Assembly (NCBI RefSeq): GCF_017308075.1
Contig: NZ_JAFKFX010000023.1
Coordinates: 62,001 to 126,000, forward strand
DNA from: Allobosea sp.
Lineage (GTDB): Bacteria > Pseudomonadota > Alphaproteobacteria > Rhizobiales > Beijerinckiaceae
Direction: 5' to 3'
Length of the DNA stretch: 64,000 nucleotides
A model generated the notes under the pieces. That model made no database searches. It worked only from the letters and a program-made list of their open reading frames with translations, and was not told the DNA's origin. A program made the translations under genes and the position numbers. Positions within the stretch are counted from its first letter, which is position 1. Each line of letters opens with the position of its first letter. Shown piece after piece: positions 7,934 to 16,800 of this stretch.

Positions 7934-9601
7934 GCCTTGCGCCGCGATCGCCTCGGCCCGGATCATCGACAGCGTCTTCGCCGGCGTGATCGCCTCGGGG
8001 TCGAGCAGGCAATGGATGATCGCCGGCTTGCCCGAGCTCACTGCCCGCTCGAAGGCCGGCGCGAACTGCTCGGTCGTCTCGACGCGCTCGCCATGGCCGC
8101 CGAAGGCCTTGGCATAGGCGGCGAAGTCCGGGTTCTTCAGCGTCGTCGCCGAGATGCGGCCGGGATAGTGCTTTTCCTGGTGCATACGGATGGTGCCGTA
8201 CATGCCGTTGTCGACGACGATGACGATCACCGGCAGCTCGTATTGCACGGCGGTCGCGAAATCCTGGCCGTTCATCAGGAAGCAGCCATCGCCGGCGAAG
8301 GCGACGACGGTGCGCTCCGGAAAGAGCCGCTTGGCGCCGATCGCCGCCGGCACGCCATAGCCCATCGAGCCGGAGGTCGGGGCGAGCTGCGTCGCGAATT
8401 TGGTGAAGCGGTGGAAGCGGTGCACCCAGGTCGCGTAATTGCCGGCGCCATTGCACATGATCGCATCGGCCGGGAGGTTGCGGCGCAGCCAGGTCACCAT
8501 CTCGCCGGGGTGGAACTTGCCCGGCACCGGCGCCGGCTGCTCGCTCCAGGCGAGATAGGCCTCATGCGCTTCGGCGGCAGCGCCGGCCCACGGAATCTCC
8601 TGCGGCGGGTGCACCGTCTCGAGCGCGGCGCAGAAGGCGGTCGGCGTCGCATTGATCGCGAGCGATGGGCGGTAGACCCGGCCGAGCTCTTCGGGATCGG
8701 GATGGACATGGACCAGCGGCCGGCCCGGATTGGGGATGCCGAACAGGGTGTAGGACTGGCTCGGCATTTCCGAGAGGCGCCCGCCGACCAGCAGGACGAG
8801 GTCGCTCTCCTGGATGCGCTTCAACAGCTTCGGATTGGGGCCGATACCGAGATCGCCGCCGAAATTCGGATGGTCGGCCGGGAACAGCATCTGCCGGCGG
8901 AAGGAGACGAAGACCGGCAGGTCGAAGCGCTCGGCGAAGCGCTGGAAGCGCTCGATCGCCTGCGGGTTCCAGCGCGAGCCGCCGAGGATCGCGACCGGCT
9001 TCTTCGCCGCCCAGAGCCGCTTCTGCAGGTCGATCGTCTGCAGCAGGGAGGGATGCGTCTCGGTGACCTGATAAGGCTCGGCATCGGCGACGTCGGCGAG
9101 GTCGGTCAGCACGTCCTCGGGTAGCGCGATCACCACCGGGCCGGGCCGTCCGGAGGTCGCGACATGGAAGGCGCGGCTGATGATCTCGGGGATGCGCGCG
9201 GCATCGTCGATCTCGGTCGCCCATTTCGTCATCGTGCCGAAGACGGCGCGGTAATCGAGCTCCTGGAAGGCCTCGCGCTCGCGCATGCCGCGCTCGATCT
9301 GGCCGACGAACAGGATCATCGGCGTCGAGTCCTGGTCGGCGATATGGATGCCGGGCGAGGCGTTGGTGGCGCCCGGCCCGCGCGTCACGAAGCAGATGCC
9401 GGGCTTGCCGGTCAGCTTGCCGGCGGCTTCCGCCATCATCGCCGCGCCGCCCTCGGCTCGGCAGATCGTGACCTTGAGATTGGCGTCGTGCAGCGCGTCG
9501 AGCACGGCGAGATAGCTCTCGCCCGGCACGCAGAATGCGTCCGTCGCGCCATGAATCAGCAATTGATCGACGAGGATCTGCCCGCCGCTCCGTTCAGCCA
9601 T
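7919..9601 (-). CDS. Thiamine diphosphate-binding enzyme, acetolactate synthase-like
   Basis: 560 residues with the three-domain layout of the acetolactate synthase / benzoylformate decarboxylase superfamily. The catalytic Glu lies in CRAEGGAAMMAEAAGK (near residue 50), followed by RGPGATN. The ThDP/Mg2+ motif starts at GDGCFLMNGQDF and ends at DNGMYG (near residue 470). The ATG at 9601 is preferred over a GTG at 9610 because GGAG sits eight bases before it. It overlaps the CoA-transferase stop by 8 bases. The family carboligates or decarboxylates 2-oxo acids. Beside a CoA-transferase and glutaryl-CoA dehydrogenase, a 2-oxoacid decarboxylase acting in lysine breakdown is possible but unproven. 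Confidence 0.82.
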   Translation of the reverse strand: MAERSGGQILVDQLLIHGATDAFCVPGESYLAVLDALHDANLKVTICRAEGGAAMMAEAAGKLTGKPGICFVTRGPGATNASPGIHIADQDSTPMILFVGQIERGMREREAFQELDYRAVFGTMTKWATEIDDAARIPEIISRAFHVATSGRPGPVVIALPEDVLTDLADVADAEPYQVTETHPSLLQTIDLQKRLWAAKKPVAILGGSRWNPQAIERFQRFAERFDLPVFVSFRRQMLFPADHPNFGGDLGIGPNPKLLKRIQESDLVLLVGGRLSEMPSQSYTLFGIPNPGRPLVHVHPDPEELGRVYRPSLAINATPTAFCAALETVHPPQEIPWAGAAAEAHEAYLAWSEQPAPVPGKFHPGEMVTWLRRNLPADAIMCNGAGNYATWVHRFHRFTKFATQLAPTSGSMGYGVPAAIGAKRLFPERTVVAFAGDGCFLMNGQDFATAVQYELPVIVIVVDNGMYGTIRMHQEKHYPGRISATTLKNPDFAAYAKAFGGHGERVETTEQFAPAFERAVSSGKPAIIHCLLDPEAITPAKTLSMIRAEAIAAQGSGQA

Positions 9602-10781
9602 GTCGTCCACTCCAGGTGGGGTCGTTGAGGATTTCGTCCTTGTGCTCGCCGAGCCGCGGGCTCGGCCGGCCGGCGACCTGTCGCACGCCGTCGATCACGA
9701 TCGGCGAGGCGACGGTCGGGATCGCACCGGCCTTGGCGGCGGCGCTCGGCAGCTCGGCCTTGATGCCGCGTGCGATCACCTGCGGATCGGCGAAGACCTC
9801 GCCGATATCATTGATCGGCCCGGCCGGGACGCCGGCGGCTTCCAGCGCCGTGAGCAGCTCGCTTTTCTGCCGCTGGGCGGTGAGCGAGGCCAGGAGCGGG
9901 ATCAGCACGGCGCGGCCGGTGACGCGGCCCTTATTGTCGGCATAGGCGGGATCAGTGCCAAGATCGGCCTGCCCCAGCACCTCGCAGAGCCGGCGATATT
10001 GCCCGTCATTGCCGGTGGCGATGATGATGTGCCCATCCGCGACGGGGAAGACTTCGTAAGGCACGATATTCGGATGGGCGTTGCCGAGCCGAGCGGGCGG
10101 CTTGCCCGAGACCAGATAGTTCAGCGCCTGGTTGCCGAGCACCGCGACCTGCGTGTCCATCAGGGCAAGATCGATCGTCGCACCTTCGCCGTTCTGGTCG
10201 CGCCGGCGCAGCGCGGCGAGAATGCCGACCGTGGCGTAGAGCCCGGTGAAGATATCGGTCTTGGCGTAGCCGGCCTTTGTCGGCTGGCCGTCGGGCTGGC
10301 CGGTGATCGACATCGAGCCGGCCATGCCCTGGATCAGGAAGTCGTAGCCGGCGCGCTCGGCATAGGGCCCGTCCTGGCCGAAGCCGGTGATCGAGCAATA
10401 GATCAGGCTGGGATGGAGCTTGCGCAGGCTTTCGGCATCGAGCCCGTATTTGGCGAGCCCGCCGACCTTGAAGTTCTCGATCACGATATCGGCGTGACCG
10501 GCGAGCTGGCGCACCAGAGCCCGGCCTTCCTCGCTGCGGAAATCGGCGGTGATCGAGCGCTTGCCGCGATTGCAGGAATGGAAATAGGCGGCCGAGAGAT
10601 GCTCGTCGCCGACGCCCTCGACGAAGGGCGGGCCCCAACTGCGGGTGTCGTCGCCTTCCGGGCTCTCGACCTTGACGACGTCGGCGCCGAGATCGGCAAG
10701 CAGCTGGCCGATCCAGGGGCCGGCGAGGATGCGCGCGAGCTCGAGGACGCGCAGGCCGGCGAGGGGAGGGGTGTTGGACAT
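9594..10781 (-). CDS. Class III (CaiB/BaiF) CoA-transferase, probably glutarate/dicarboxylate type
   Basis: 395 residues, normal for the family. The N-terminus PLAGLRVLELARILAGPWIG and VVKVESPEGDDTR is the CaiB signature; the probable catalytic Asp is in IDLALMDTQVAVLG. The enzyme moves CoA between carboxylic acids. The neighbour gcdH suggests succinyl-CoA:glutarate CoA transfer, as in human SUGCT; this is inference. The ATG at 10781 is chosen with AGGA eight bases upstream. Longer frames reach into a palindromic repeat at 10800-10898 and give an atypical leader. Confidence 0.85.
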   Translation of the reverse strand: MSNTPPLAGLRVLELARILAGPWIGQLLADLGADVVKVESPEGDDTRSWGPPFVEGVGDEHLSAAYFHSCNRGKRSITADFRSEEGRALVRQLAGHADIVIENFKVGGLAKYGLDAESLRKLHPSLIYCSITGFGQDGPYAERAGYDFLIQGMAGSMSITGQPDGQPTKAGYAKTDIFTGLYATVGILAALRRRDQNGEGATIDLALMDTQVAVLGNQALNYLVSGKPPARLGNAHPNIVPYEVFPVADGHIIIATGNDGQYRRLCEVLGQADLGTDPAYADNKGRVTGRAVLIPLLASLTAQRQKSELLTALEAAGVPAGPINDIGEVFADPQVIARGIKAELPSAAAKAGAIPTVASPIVIDGVRQVAGRPSPRLGEHKDEILNDPTWSGRHG

Positions 10782-10799
10782 CGCTGCCATCCTGAACGC

Positions 10800-10898
10800 C
10801 GTCATCCCGGGCGGCCGAAGGTCGTCCCGGGATCCATCGAAGGGCATTGCGCTCTACGATGGATCCCGGAGCTGCGCTTCGCTCCGTCCGGGGTGACG
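10800..10898. repeat. Dispersed palindromic repeat element, copy C
   Basis: The element begins CGTCATCCCGG and ends GGGGTGACGG. CGGGATCCATCG (10828-10839) pairs with CGATGGATCCCG (10858-10869). It fills the gap between the CoA-transferase and glutaryl-CoA dehydrogenase genes. The same style is seen at 39802-39900. Confidence 0.75.
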
Positions 10899-10912
10899 GG
10901 GGAGCGTGTGGA

Positions 10913-12106
10913 TCAGAAGAACGCCTGCAGACCGGTGACAGCCCGGCCGAGGATCAGCGCATGGACGTCATGCGTGCCCTCATAGGTGTTGACCGTCTCG
11001 AGGTTCGCCGCATGGCGCATGACATGGTACTCGATCGAGATGCCGTTGCCGCCGTGCATGTCGCGGGCCTGACGGGCGATGTCGAGCGCCTTGCCGCAAT
11101 TATTGCGCTTCACCAGGGAGATCATCTCCGGCGCCATCTTGCCCTCGTCGAGCAGGCGGCCGACGCGCAACGAACCCTGCAGGCCGAGCGTGATCTCGGT
11201 CACCATGTCGGCGAGCTTCTTCTGGTAGAGCTGTGTCTGGGCGAGCGGCTTATTGAACTGCTTGCGGTCGAGCCCGTATTGGCGGGCGCGCTGGAAGCAG
11301 TCTTCGGCGGCGCCCATCGCGCCCCAGGAGATGCCGTAGCGGGCGCGGTTGAGGCAGCCGAACGGCCCCTTCAGCCCCGAGACGTTCGGCAGCAGGTTCT
11401 CTTCCGGTACGATCACGCCGTCCATGACGACTTCGCCGGTGATCGAGGCGCGCAAGGAAAGCTTGCCGCCGACCTTCGGGGCCGAAAGACCCTTCATGCC
11501 CTTTTCGAGGATGAAGCCGCGGATCTGGTTGTCATGCGCGGCCGACTTCGCCCAGATGACGAAGACATCGGCGATCGGCGAGTTCGAGATCCACATCTTG
11601 GAGCCCGTCAGCTTGTAGCCGTCGGCGACCTTCTCGGCCCGGGTCTTCATACCCGCCGGGTCGGAGCCAGCATCGGGCTCGGTCAGGCCGAAGCAGCCGA
11701 CCCATTCGCCTGAGCCGAGCTTGGGCAGGTACTTCTTGCGCTGGTTCTCGTCGCCATAGGCGTAGATCGGGTACATCACCAGCGAGGATTGCACCGACAT
11801 CATCGAGCGGTAGCCGGAGTCGACGCGCTCGACCTCGCGGGCGACGAGGCCATAGGAGACGTAGTTGGCGCCGGCGCAGCCATATTCCTCGGGAACGGTG
11901 ACGCCGAGCAGGCCGAGCTCGCCCATCTCGTTGAAGATGCCGCGCTCGGTCTTCTCCTCGAGATAGGCCTCGGCGACGCGCGGCTGCAGCTTCTCCTGCG
12001 CGTATTGGCGGGCGGTGTCGCGGATCAGGCGCTCATCCTCGCTGAGCTGCTCGTCGAGCAGAAAGGGGTCTTCCCAGCTGAATTGTGCGAGCTTGTGGCT
12101 TGCCAT
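10913..12106 (-). CDS. gcdH: Glutaryl-CoA dehydrogenase
   Basis: 397 residues. This FAD enzyme oxidises and decarboxylates glutaryl-CoA to crotonyl-CoA in lysine, hydroxylysine and tryptophan breakdown. Diagnostic features are [18 protein letters not shown] at the start, [17 protein letters not shown], and the catalytic Glu in [20 protein letters not shown], all close to mammalian GCDH. GGAAG precedes the ATG at 12106. It lies between an ALDH7 gene and a CoA-transferase gene on the same strand. The two flanking gaps carry palindromic repeats, so whether all three genes share one transcript is uncertain. Confidence 0.92.
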   Translation of the reverse strand: MASHKLAQFSWEDPFLLDEQLSEDERLIRDTARQYAQEKLQPRVAEAYLEEKTERGIFNEMGELGLLGVTVPEEYGCAGANYVSYGLVAREVERVDSGYRSMMSVQSSLVMYPIYAYGDENQRKKYLPKLGSGEWVGCFGLTEPDAGSDPAGMKTRAEKVADGYKLTGSKMWISNSPIADVFVIWAKSAAHDNQIRGFILEKGMKGLSAPKVGGKLSLRASITGEVVMDGVIVPEENLLPNVSGLKGPFGCLNRARYGISWGAMGAAEDCFQRARQYGLDRKQFNKPLAQTQLYQKKLADMVTEITLGLQGSLRVGRLLDEGKMAPEMISLVKRNNCGKALDIARQARDMHGGNGISIEYHVMRHAANLETVNTYEGTHDVHALILGRAVTGLQAFF

Positions 12107-12139
12107 GTCTTTCTTCCTTCCCCGTCCTGTTCATACGAT

Positions 12140-12231
12140 CGTCATGGCCGGGCTTGACCCGGCCATCTCGGAAACCAGTTGGCTGGTCACGAGATTCCCG
12201 GGTCTGCGCTTGGCTTCGCCAGGAAATGACG
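12140..12231. repeat. Dispersed palindromic repeat element, copy D
   Basis: The element begins CGTCATGGCCGGG and ends GGAAATGACG. It contains a 9-bp perfect stem, ATGGCCGGG / CCCGGCCAT (12144-12166), with loop CTTGA. Its right half resembles the right end of the element near 21990. Confidence 0.75.
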
Positions 12232-12239
12232 CCTAGTCC

Positions 12240-13760
12240 TCACGCGTCCACGTCGAAGCTGACGCCCTGCGCCAGCGGCAAGGTGGTGCCGTAGTTCAGC
12301 GTGTTGGTGGCGCGGCGCATATAGGCCTTCCAGGCGTCCGAGCCGGCCTCGCGGCCACCGCCGGTCTCCTTCTCGCCACCGAAGGCGCCGCCGATCTCGG
12401 CGCCGGACGGGCCGATATTGACGTTGGCAATGCCGCAATCCGAGCCCTCATCGGAGACGAAGATCTCGGCCTCGCGCATGTTCAGCGTGAAGATCGAGGA
12501 GGACAGGCCGGCGCCGACCGCGTTCTGCATGGCGATCGCCTGGTCGAGGCTGCTGTACTTCATGACATAGAGGATCGGGGCGAAGGTCTCGCGCTCGACC
12601 GGGCCGGTCTGCGTGGGCATCTCGACCAGCGCCGGACGGACATAGAAGCCGCCGGAGCCGACATCGACCTTGTCGCCGCCATGGACCTTGCCGCCGGCTG
12701 CCTTGGCCTCGGACAGCGCCTTCTGCATGCCCTGATAGGCGGCCTCGTCGACCAGCGGGCCGACCAGCACGCCGGCTTCGCGGGGATCGCCGATCTTCAC
12801 GCTCGCGTAGACCTTGGCCAGCTTCGGGATCAGCGCGTCATAGACGCTCTCATGCACGATCAGGCGGCGCAGCGTGGTGCAGCGCTGGCCGGCCGTGCCC
12901 ATCGCCGCGAAGGCGATGCCGCGCAGCGCGATGTCGAGATCGGCCGAGGGGGCGACGATCGCGGCATTGTTGCCGCCGAGCTCGAGGATGGCGCGGGCGA
13001 AGCGCGCCGCCAGCTTCTGGCCGACTTCCTTGCCCATGCGGGTCGAGCCTGTGGCGGAGACGACCGGCACGCGATGATCCTGGACCAGGATGTCGCCGAT
13101 CTCGCGGCCGCCGATCAGCACCTCGGAGAGGCCGGCGGGAGCCTCGGGGCCGAAGCGCTTCATCGTCTTCTCGACGATCGCCTGCACGGCGAGCGCCGTC
13201 AGCGGGGTCTTCTCGGAGGGCTTCCAGACGACGCTGTCGCCGCAGACGAAGGCGAGCGCCGCATTCCAAGACCAGACCGCGACCGGGAAGTTGAAGGCCG
13301 AGATCACGCCGCAGACGCCGAGCGGGTGCCAGGTCTCCATCATGCGATGGTTCGGACGCTCGGTGGCGATGGTCAGGCCGTAGAGCTGGCGCGACAGGCC
13401 GACGGCGAAGTCGCAGATGTCGATCATCTCCTGGACCTCGCCGAGGCCTTCCGAGGTGACCTTGCCGGCTTCCAGCGTCACCAGCAGGCCGAGATCGGTC
13501 TTGGCGGCGCGCAGTTCCTCGCCGAGCAGGCGGACGAACTCGCCGCGCCGCGGCGCCGGCACCTTGCGCCAGGCAAGATAGGCGGCCTGGGCCCGGCCGA
13601 TCGCGGCCTCGGCCTCGGCCGGAGAGGTCTCGCGCAGGGTCGCGACGGTCTCGCCGGTGATCGGCGAACGGGCCGAGAGTCCGGCGCCGGCATAGGCGGA
13701 ATCGGGCACGCCGAGCCGCTGGAGGAGGGCGAGAGCGTCTTTGGGAAGGGAAGTGGTCAT
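12240..13760 (-). CDS. amaB: Alpha-aminoadipate-semialdehyde dehydrogenase (ALDH7 family)
   Basis: 506 residues, matching ALDH7A1-type enzymes (about 510). It oxidises L-2-aminoadipate-6-semialdehyde / piperideine-6-carboxylate to 2-aminoadipate in lysine catabolism. The catalytic Cys294 is in GTAGQRCTTLRRL, the general base Glu260 in ILELGGNNAAI. The C-terminal GGREAGSDAWKAYMRRATNT and LPLAQGVSFD segments are diagnostic for the ALDH7 group. The gene diverges from a LysR regulator across a 185-bp gap with palindromes. AGG before the ATG at 13760 is a weak ribosome site. Confidence 0.88.
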   Translation of the reverse strand: MTTSLPKDALALLQRLGVPDSAYAGAGLSARSPITGETVATLRETSPAEAEAAIGRAQAAYLAWRKVPAPRRGEFVRLLGEELRAAKTDLGLLVTLEAGKVTSEGLGEVQEMIDICDFAVGLSRQLYGLTIATERPNHRMMETWHPLGVCGVISAFNFPVAVWSWNAALAFVCGDSVVWKPSEKTPLTALAVQAIVEKTMKRFGPEAPAGLSEVLIGGREIGDILVQDHRVPVVSATGSTRMGKEVGQKLAARFARAILELGGNNAAIVAPSADLDIALRGIAFAAMGTAGQRCTTLRRLIVHESVYDALIPKLAKVYASVKIGDPREAGVLVGPLVDEAAYQGMQKALSEAKAAGGKVHGGDKVDVGSGGFYVRPALVEMPTQTGPVERETFAPILYVMKYSSLDQAIAMQNAVGAGLSSSIFTLNMREAEIFVSDEGSDCGIANVNIGPSGAEIGGAFGGEKETGGGREAGSDAWKAYMRRATNTLNYGTTLPLAQGVSFDVDA

Positions 13761-13913
13761 CTCGTACCTGTGCCTGGCGCTCCTGCCCGGCGCGGGGAGA
13801 AGCGCATGAAACGGACCGCCGTCCCGGTCCGCGTCGGCCGCGGCGGAAGGCGATCGTCGAAAAGCCTGTCAGTTCCGGCGGAGAATGCCCTCTTTCGGCG
13901 GCGCGGGGCAACC

Positions 13914-13947
13914 GATATGTTCTCATATCTTGATGAGGTTTTCTCAT
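13914..13947. promoter_or_regulatory. Putative LysR-type regulator binding region between amaB and lysR
   Basis: GATATG-TTCT-CATATC (13914-13929) is a perfect 6-bp inverted repeat of the T-N11-A kind. TTCTCAT occurs at 13920-13926 and again at 13941-13947, exactly 21 bases (two helical turns) apart. ATGAG-N5-CTCAT (13933-13947) is a second inverted repeat running into the LysR start codon. This fits recognition and activation sites of an autoregulated LysR protein controlling the divergent gene. Confidence 0.5.
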
Positions 13948-14860
13948 GACATCTGAGATCGTGCCCGGACGCCTTTCGGTGCCCTCCCTCTCGGCGCTCG
14001 CCGCCTTCGAGGCGGCGGCGCGTCATGGCAGCTTCACCCGCGCCGCCGAGGAGTTGAACCTGACGCAAGGGGCGGTCAGCCGCCAGGTCGCCCTGCTCGA
14101 GCAGAGCCTCGGCCTGAGTCTGTTCGAGCGCGTCAAACAGCGCGTCAGCCTGACGCCGGCCGGGGCGGCCTATGCGGCCGAGGTCCGAGATGGCCTGTCC
14201 CGGCTGGCCGCCGCGACCTTATCGGCCATGGCCTTTCGCGGCGCGGCCGGCCTGCTGCATCTCGCCATTCTGCCGACTTTCGGCACGCGCTGGCTGATTC
14301 CGCGGCTGCCGCGCTTCACCGAGGCGCATCCCGGCGTGACCATCAATTTCTCGACGCGGATCGTGCCTTTCGACTTCGCCCATGACCCCGCTGATGCGGC
14401 GATCCATTTCGGGCATCCGGTCTGGCCCGGCGCGCGGCTGCACCGGCTGATGGGCGAGGAGGTCGTGCCGGTGGCGGCGCCGGCGCTGGTGGCGCGGGCG
14501 GGGCTGACCGAGGCGGCCGACCTGCTGCGCCAGCCCTTGCTGCAGCAGTCGACGCGGCCGCGCGCCTGGGCGGATTGGCTGGAGACACAGGGCCTGCCGC
14601 CGGAGCGGGCGCTGATGGGCCCGCGCTTCGAGCAGTTCGCCATGGTCGCTCAGGCCGCTGTCGCCGGGCTCGGCATCGCCATCGTGCCGCGGCTCCTGGT
14701 CGAGGACGAGCTGCGCTCCGGTGCCCTCGTCATTCCCGTTGACCGGCCGGTGCGGGGTCCCGAGGGCTATTACCTCGTCTATCCCGAAGCCAAGGCGAGC
14801 CTGCCGACCGTGATCGCCTTCCGCGACTGGCTGCTCGGCGAATGCGAGGGGACGGGCTAG
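13946..14860 (+). CDS. LysR family transcriptional regulator (GcvA/GcdR-like)
   Basis: 304 residues. The N-terminal winged helix-turn-helix reads LAAFEAAARHGSFTRAAEEL then TQGAVSRQVALLEQSLG, as in the GcvA branch. The rest is a periplasmic-binding-like effector domain (about residues 95-295). It is divergent from amaB and on the same strand as the FAD oxidoreductase. Pseudomonas glutarate genes are controlled by a LysR protein of similar placement (GcdR), so a lysine or glutarate metabolite is a likely effector; this is inference. GATGAGG at 13932-13938 is the ribosome site. Confidence 0.87.
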   Translation: MTSEIVPGRLSVPSLSALAAFEAAARHGSFTRAAEELNLTQGAVSRQVALLEQSLGLSLFERVKQRVSLTPAGAAYAAEVRDGLSRLAAATLSAMAFRGAAGLLHLAILPTFGTRWLIPRLPRFTEAHPGVTINFSTRIVPFDFAHDPADAAIHFGHPVWPGARLHRLMGEEVVPVAAPALVARAGLTEAADLLRQPLLQQSTRPRAWADWLETQGLPPERALMGPRFEQFAMVAQAAVAGLGIAIVPRLLVEDELRSGALVIPVDRPVRGPEGYYLVYPEAKASLPTVIAFRDWLLGECEGTG

Positions 14861-14940
14861 CGCCTCTCGACAAGCGCCGAAGGCCGAGCCAATCATGCGA
14901 AAAGGTCACGAACCTTTCCTCTTTCGTCGCAGGTCCTCGA

Positions 14941-16164
14941 ATGCCCTCCGCTCCTGAAACCGCCGATGTCGTGATTGTCGGTGGCGCCGCCATCGGCTCC
15001 TCCGTCGCCTATCATCTCGCCGCCGATCCCGGCTTCAAGGGCAAGGTCGTGGTGATCGAGAAGGACCCGACCTATCGCTATTCGGCTTCGGCTCTGTCCG
15101 CAGCCTCGATCCGCCAGCAGTTCTCGAGCGCGGTCAACATCCGCATCTCGCTCTTCGGCATCGGCTTCCTGCGGGATATCGGCGCCCGTCTCGCCGTCGA
15201 TGGCGAGGTGCCCGCCATCGATCTGCACGAGGGCGGCTATCTCTATGTCGCCAGCGGTGAGGGCGCTCCGATGCTCGAGGCCAATCAGCGCCTGCAGCAG
15301 GTCGAGGGCGCCGACATTGCCCTGCTTTCGGCCGAAGCGCTCGGAGCCAAGTTCGGCTGGCTCAATACCTCGGATCTCGCCTGCGGCACCTATGGCGTCA
15401 GCGGCGAGGGCTGGTTCGACGGCTGGGCCCTGCTCCAGGCCTTCCGCAGGAAGGCGCGCTCGCTCGGTGTCGAATACCGCCAAGGCGAGGTCGCCCGCTA
15501 TGTCGTCGAGGGCGGGCGGGTCACCGGCGTCGCGCTCGCCGATGGCAGCCGCATCGCCTGCGGAACGGTGGTCAACGCCGCCGGCTCGCATGGCGCGAGA
15601 CTGGCGGAGACGGCCGGCGTCGCGATCCCGGTCGCGCCGAAGAAGCGCTATGTCTTCACCTTCACCTGCAAGGGCGAGGTCGACAACTGTCCGCTGCTGA
15701 TCGACACCTCCGGTGCCTATTGCCGGCCGGAGGGCAAGCGCGGCGCCGAGGGGCAGATGTTCATCTGCGGTGCCTCGCCGGTGGACGGGCAGCATGATCC
15801 CGATTGGGATGAGAATGCTGCCGATGTCGAGGATGTCGACTGGTCGTTCTTCGAGGAAACGGTCTGGCCGGCGCTGGCCCATCGCATCCCCGCCTTCGAA
15901 GCGATCCGGCCGGGCCGGGCCTGGGCCGGCCCCTATGACATGAACGGGCTCGACGGCAACGCCATCGTCGGACCTGCGGCCGGCCTGCCCAATCTCTACC
16001 TCGCCAACGGCTTTTCTGGTCACGGCCTGCAGCAATCGCCAGCGGTCGGGCGCGGCCTGGCCGAGTACATCGCGCATGGCCGCTATCTCAGCCTCGACCT
16101 TGCCGATCTCGGCCATGAGCGCATCGTCACCGGCCGGCCCTTGCGCGAGGCCAACATCATCTGA
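14941..16164 (+). CDS. FAD-dependent oxidoreductase, DAO family (FOXRED1 / pipecolate oxidase-like)
   Basis: 407 residues. The N-terminal dinucleotide-binding motif is VVIVGGAAIGSSVAYHL, the acidic end of the fold is VVVIEKDP, and the C-terminal FAD motif is LYLANGFSGHGLQQSPAVG. These define the D-amino-acid oxidase / sarcosine oxidase superfamily. The overall layout resembles FOXRED1-like proteins. Near amaB and gcdH, an amine-oxidising step such as L-pipecolate oxidation would fit, but no residue proves the substrate. AGG seven bases before the ATG at 14941 supports the start. A short inverted repeat AAAGGT-N5-ACCTTT (14901-14917) lies just upstream. Confidence 0.8.
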   Translation: MPSAPETADVVIVGGAAIGSSVAYHLAADPGFKGKVVVIEKDPTYRYSASALSAASIRQQFSSAVNIRISLFGIGFLRDIGARLAVDGEVPAIDLHEGGYLYVASGEGAPMLEANQRLQQVEGADIALLSAEALGAKFGWLNTSDLACGTYGVSGEGWFDGWALLQAFRRKARSLGVEYRQGEVARYVVEGGRVTGVALADGSRIACGTVVNAAGSHGARLAETAGVAIPVAPKKRYVFTFTCKGEVDNCPLLIDTSGAYCRPEGKRGAEGQMFICGASPVDGQHDPDWDENAADVEDVDWSFFEETVWPALAHRIPAFEAIRPGRAWAGPYDMNGLDGNAIVGPAAGLPNLYLANGFSGHGLQQSPAVGRGLAEYIAHGRYLSLDLADLGHERIVTGRPLREANII

Positions 16165-16175
16165 GGAGTTCCGCG

Positions 16176-16682
16176 GTGATCGATACCGCCTATGCCGTCA
16201 CCATGGCGCGCTACAACGCCTGGCAGAACGAGAATCTCTACGGCGCGGCGGCGACGCTGAGCGATGCGACGCGCAGACAGGATCGCGGCGCCTTCTTCGG
16301 CTCGATCCACGGCACTTTCTGCCATCTGCTCTGGGGCGACCGGATGTGGCTCTCGCGTTTCGCCGGCACGCCGAAGCCGGCCGTCCCGGGCAGCGAATCC
16401 GCCCGCATGATCGCGGATTGGGACGAACTGGTCGCCGAGCGGCAGGCGACCGATGCCCTGATCGGCGACTGGGCGGCCGGGCTCTCTGCGGAATGGCTGG
16501 CCGGCGACCTGACCTGGGTGTCCGGTATCTCCGGCCGCGAGCTGACCCGGCCGAGATCCCAGCTCGTCGTACACTTCTTCAACCACCAGACCCACCATCG
16601 CGGCCAGGTCCACGCAATGCTGACAGCTTCTGGCGCCAAGCCCGGCGATACCGACCTCGTACTGGTCGACATGCGCGGTTGA
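16176..16682 (+). CDS. DinB family protein
   Basis: 168 residues, normal for this four-helix metal-binding fold. The metal histidines appear in IHGTFCHLLWGD (near residue 50) and FFNHQTHHRGQVHAML (near residue 138), which is the DinB pattern. DinB-fold proteins include thiol-dependent transferases using bacillithiol, mycothiol or glutathione; the exact reaction is unknown here. The start is GTG at 16176 with GAGGAG eight bases upstream, and only 11 bases separate it from the FAD oxidoreductase stop, so the two are probably co-transcribed. Confidence 0.87.
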   Translation: MIDTAYAVTMARYNAWQNENLYGAAATLSDATRRQDRGAFFGSIHGTFCHLLWGDRMWLSRFAGTPKPAVPGSESARMIADWDELVAERQATDALIGDWAAGLSAEWLAGDLTWVSGISGRELTRPRSQLVVHFFNHQTHHRGQVHAMLTASGAKPGDTDLVLVDMRG

Positions 16683-16800
16683 GCAAGGCCGTTCGGCGGC
16701 AGCTGGGTGTCTGATCGTCATATCGGGCTTGCGTTCGGGTGATCTTGCGCAGGGCCGGGCGGTTTGCGCAGGATTTGCCATCCAATCCGGGGATACTTTC

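Noticed and set aside
10782-10847. Longer N-terminus for the class III CoA-transferase
   Set aside because: The extra residues are encoded by a palindromic repeat element, and family proteins begin near PLAGLRVLEL; AGGA supports the start at 10781.
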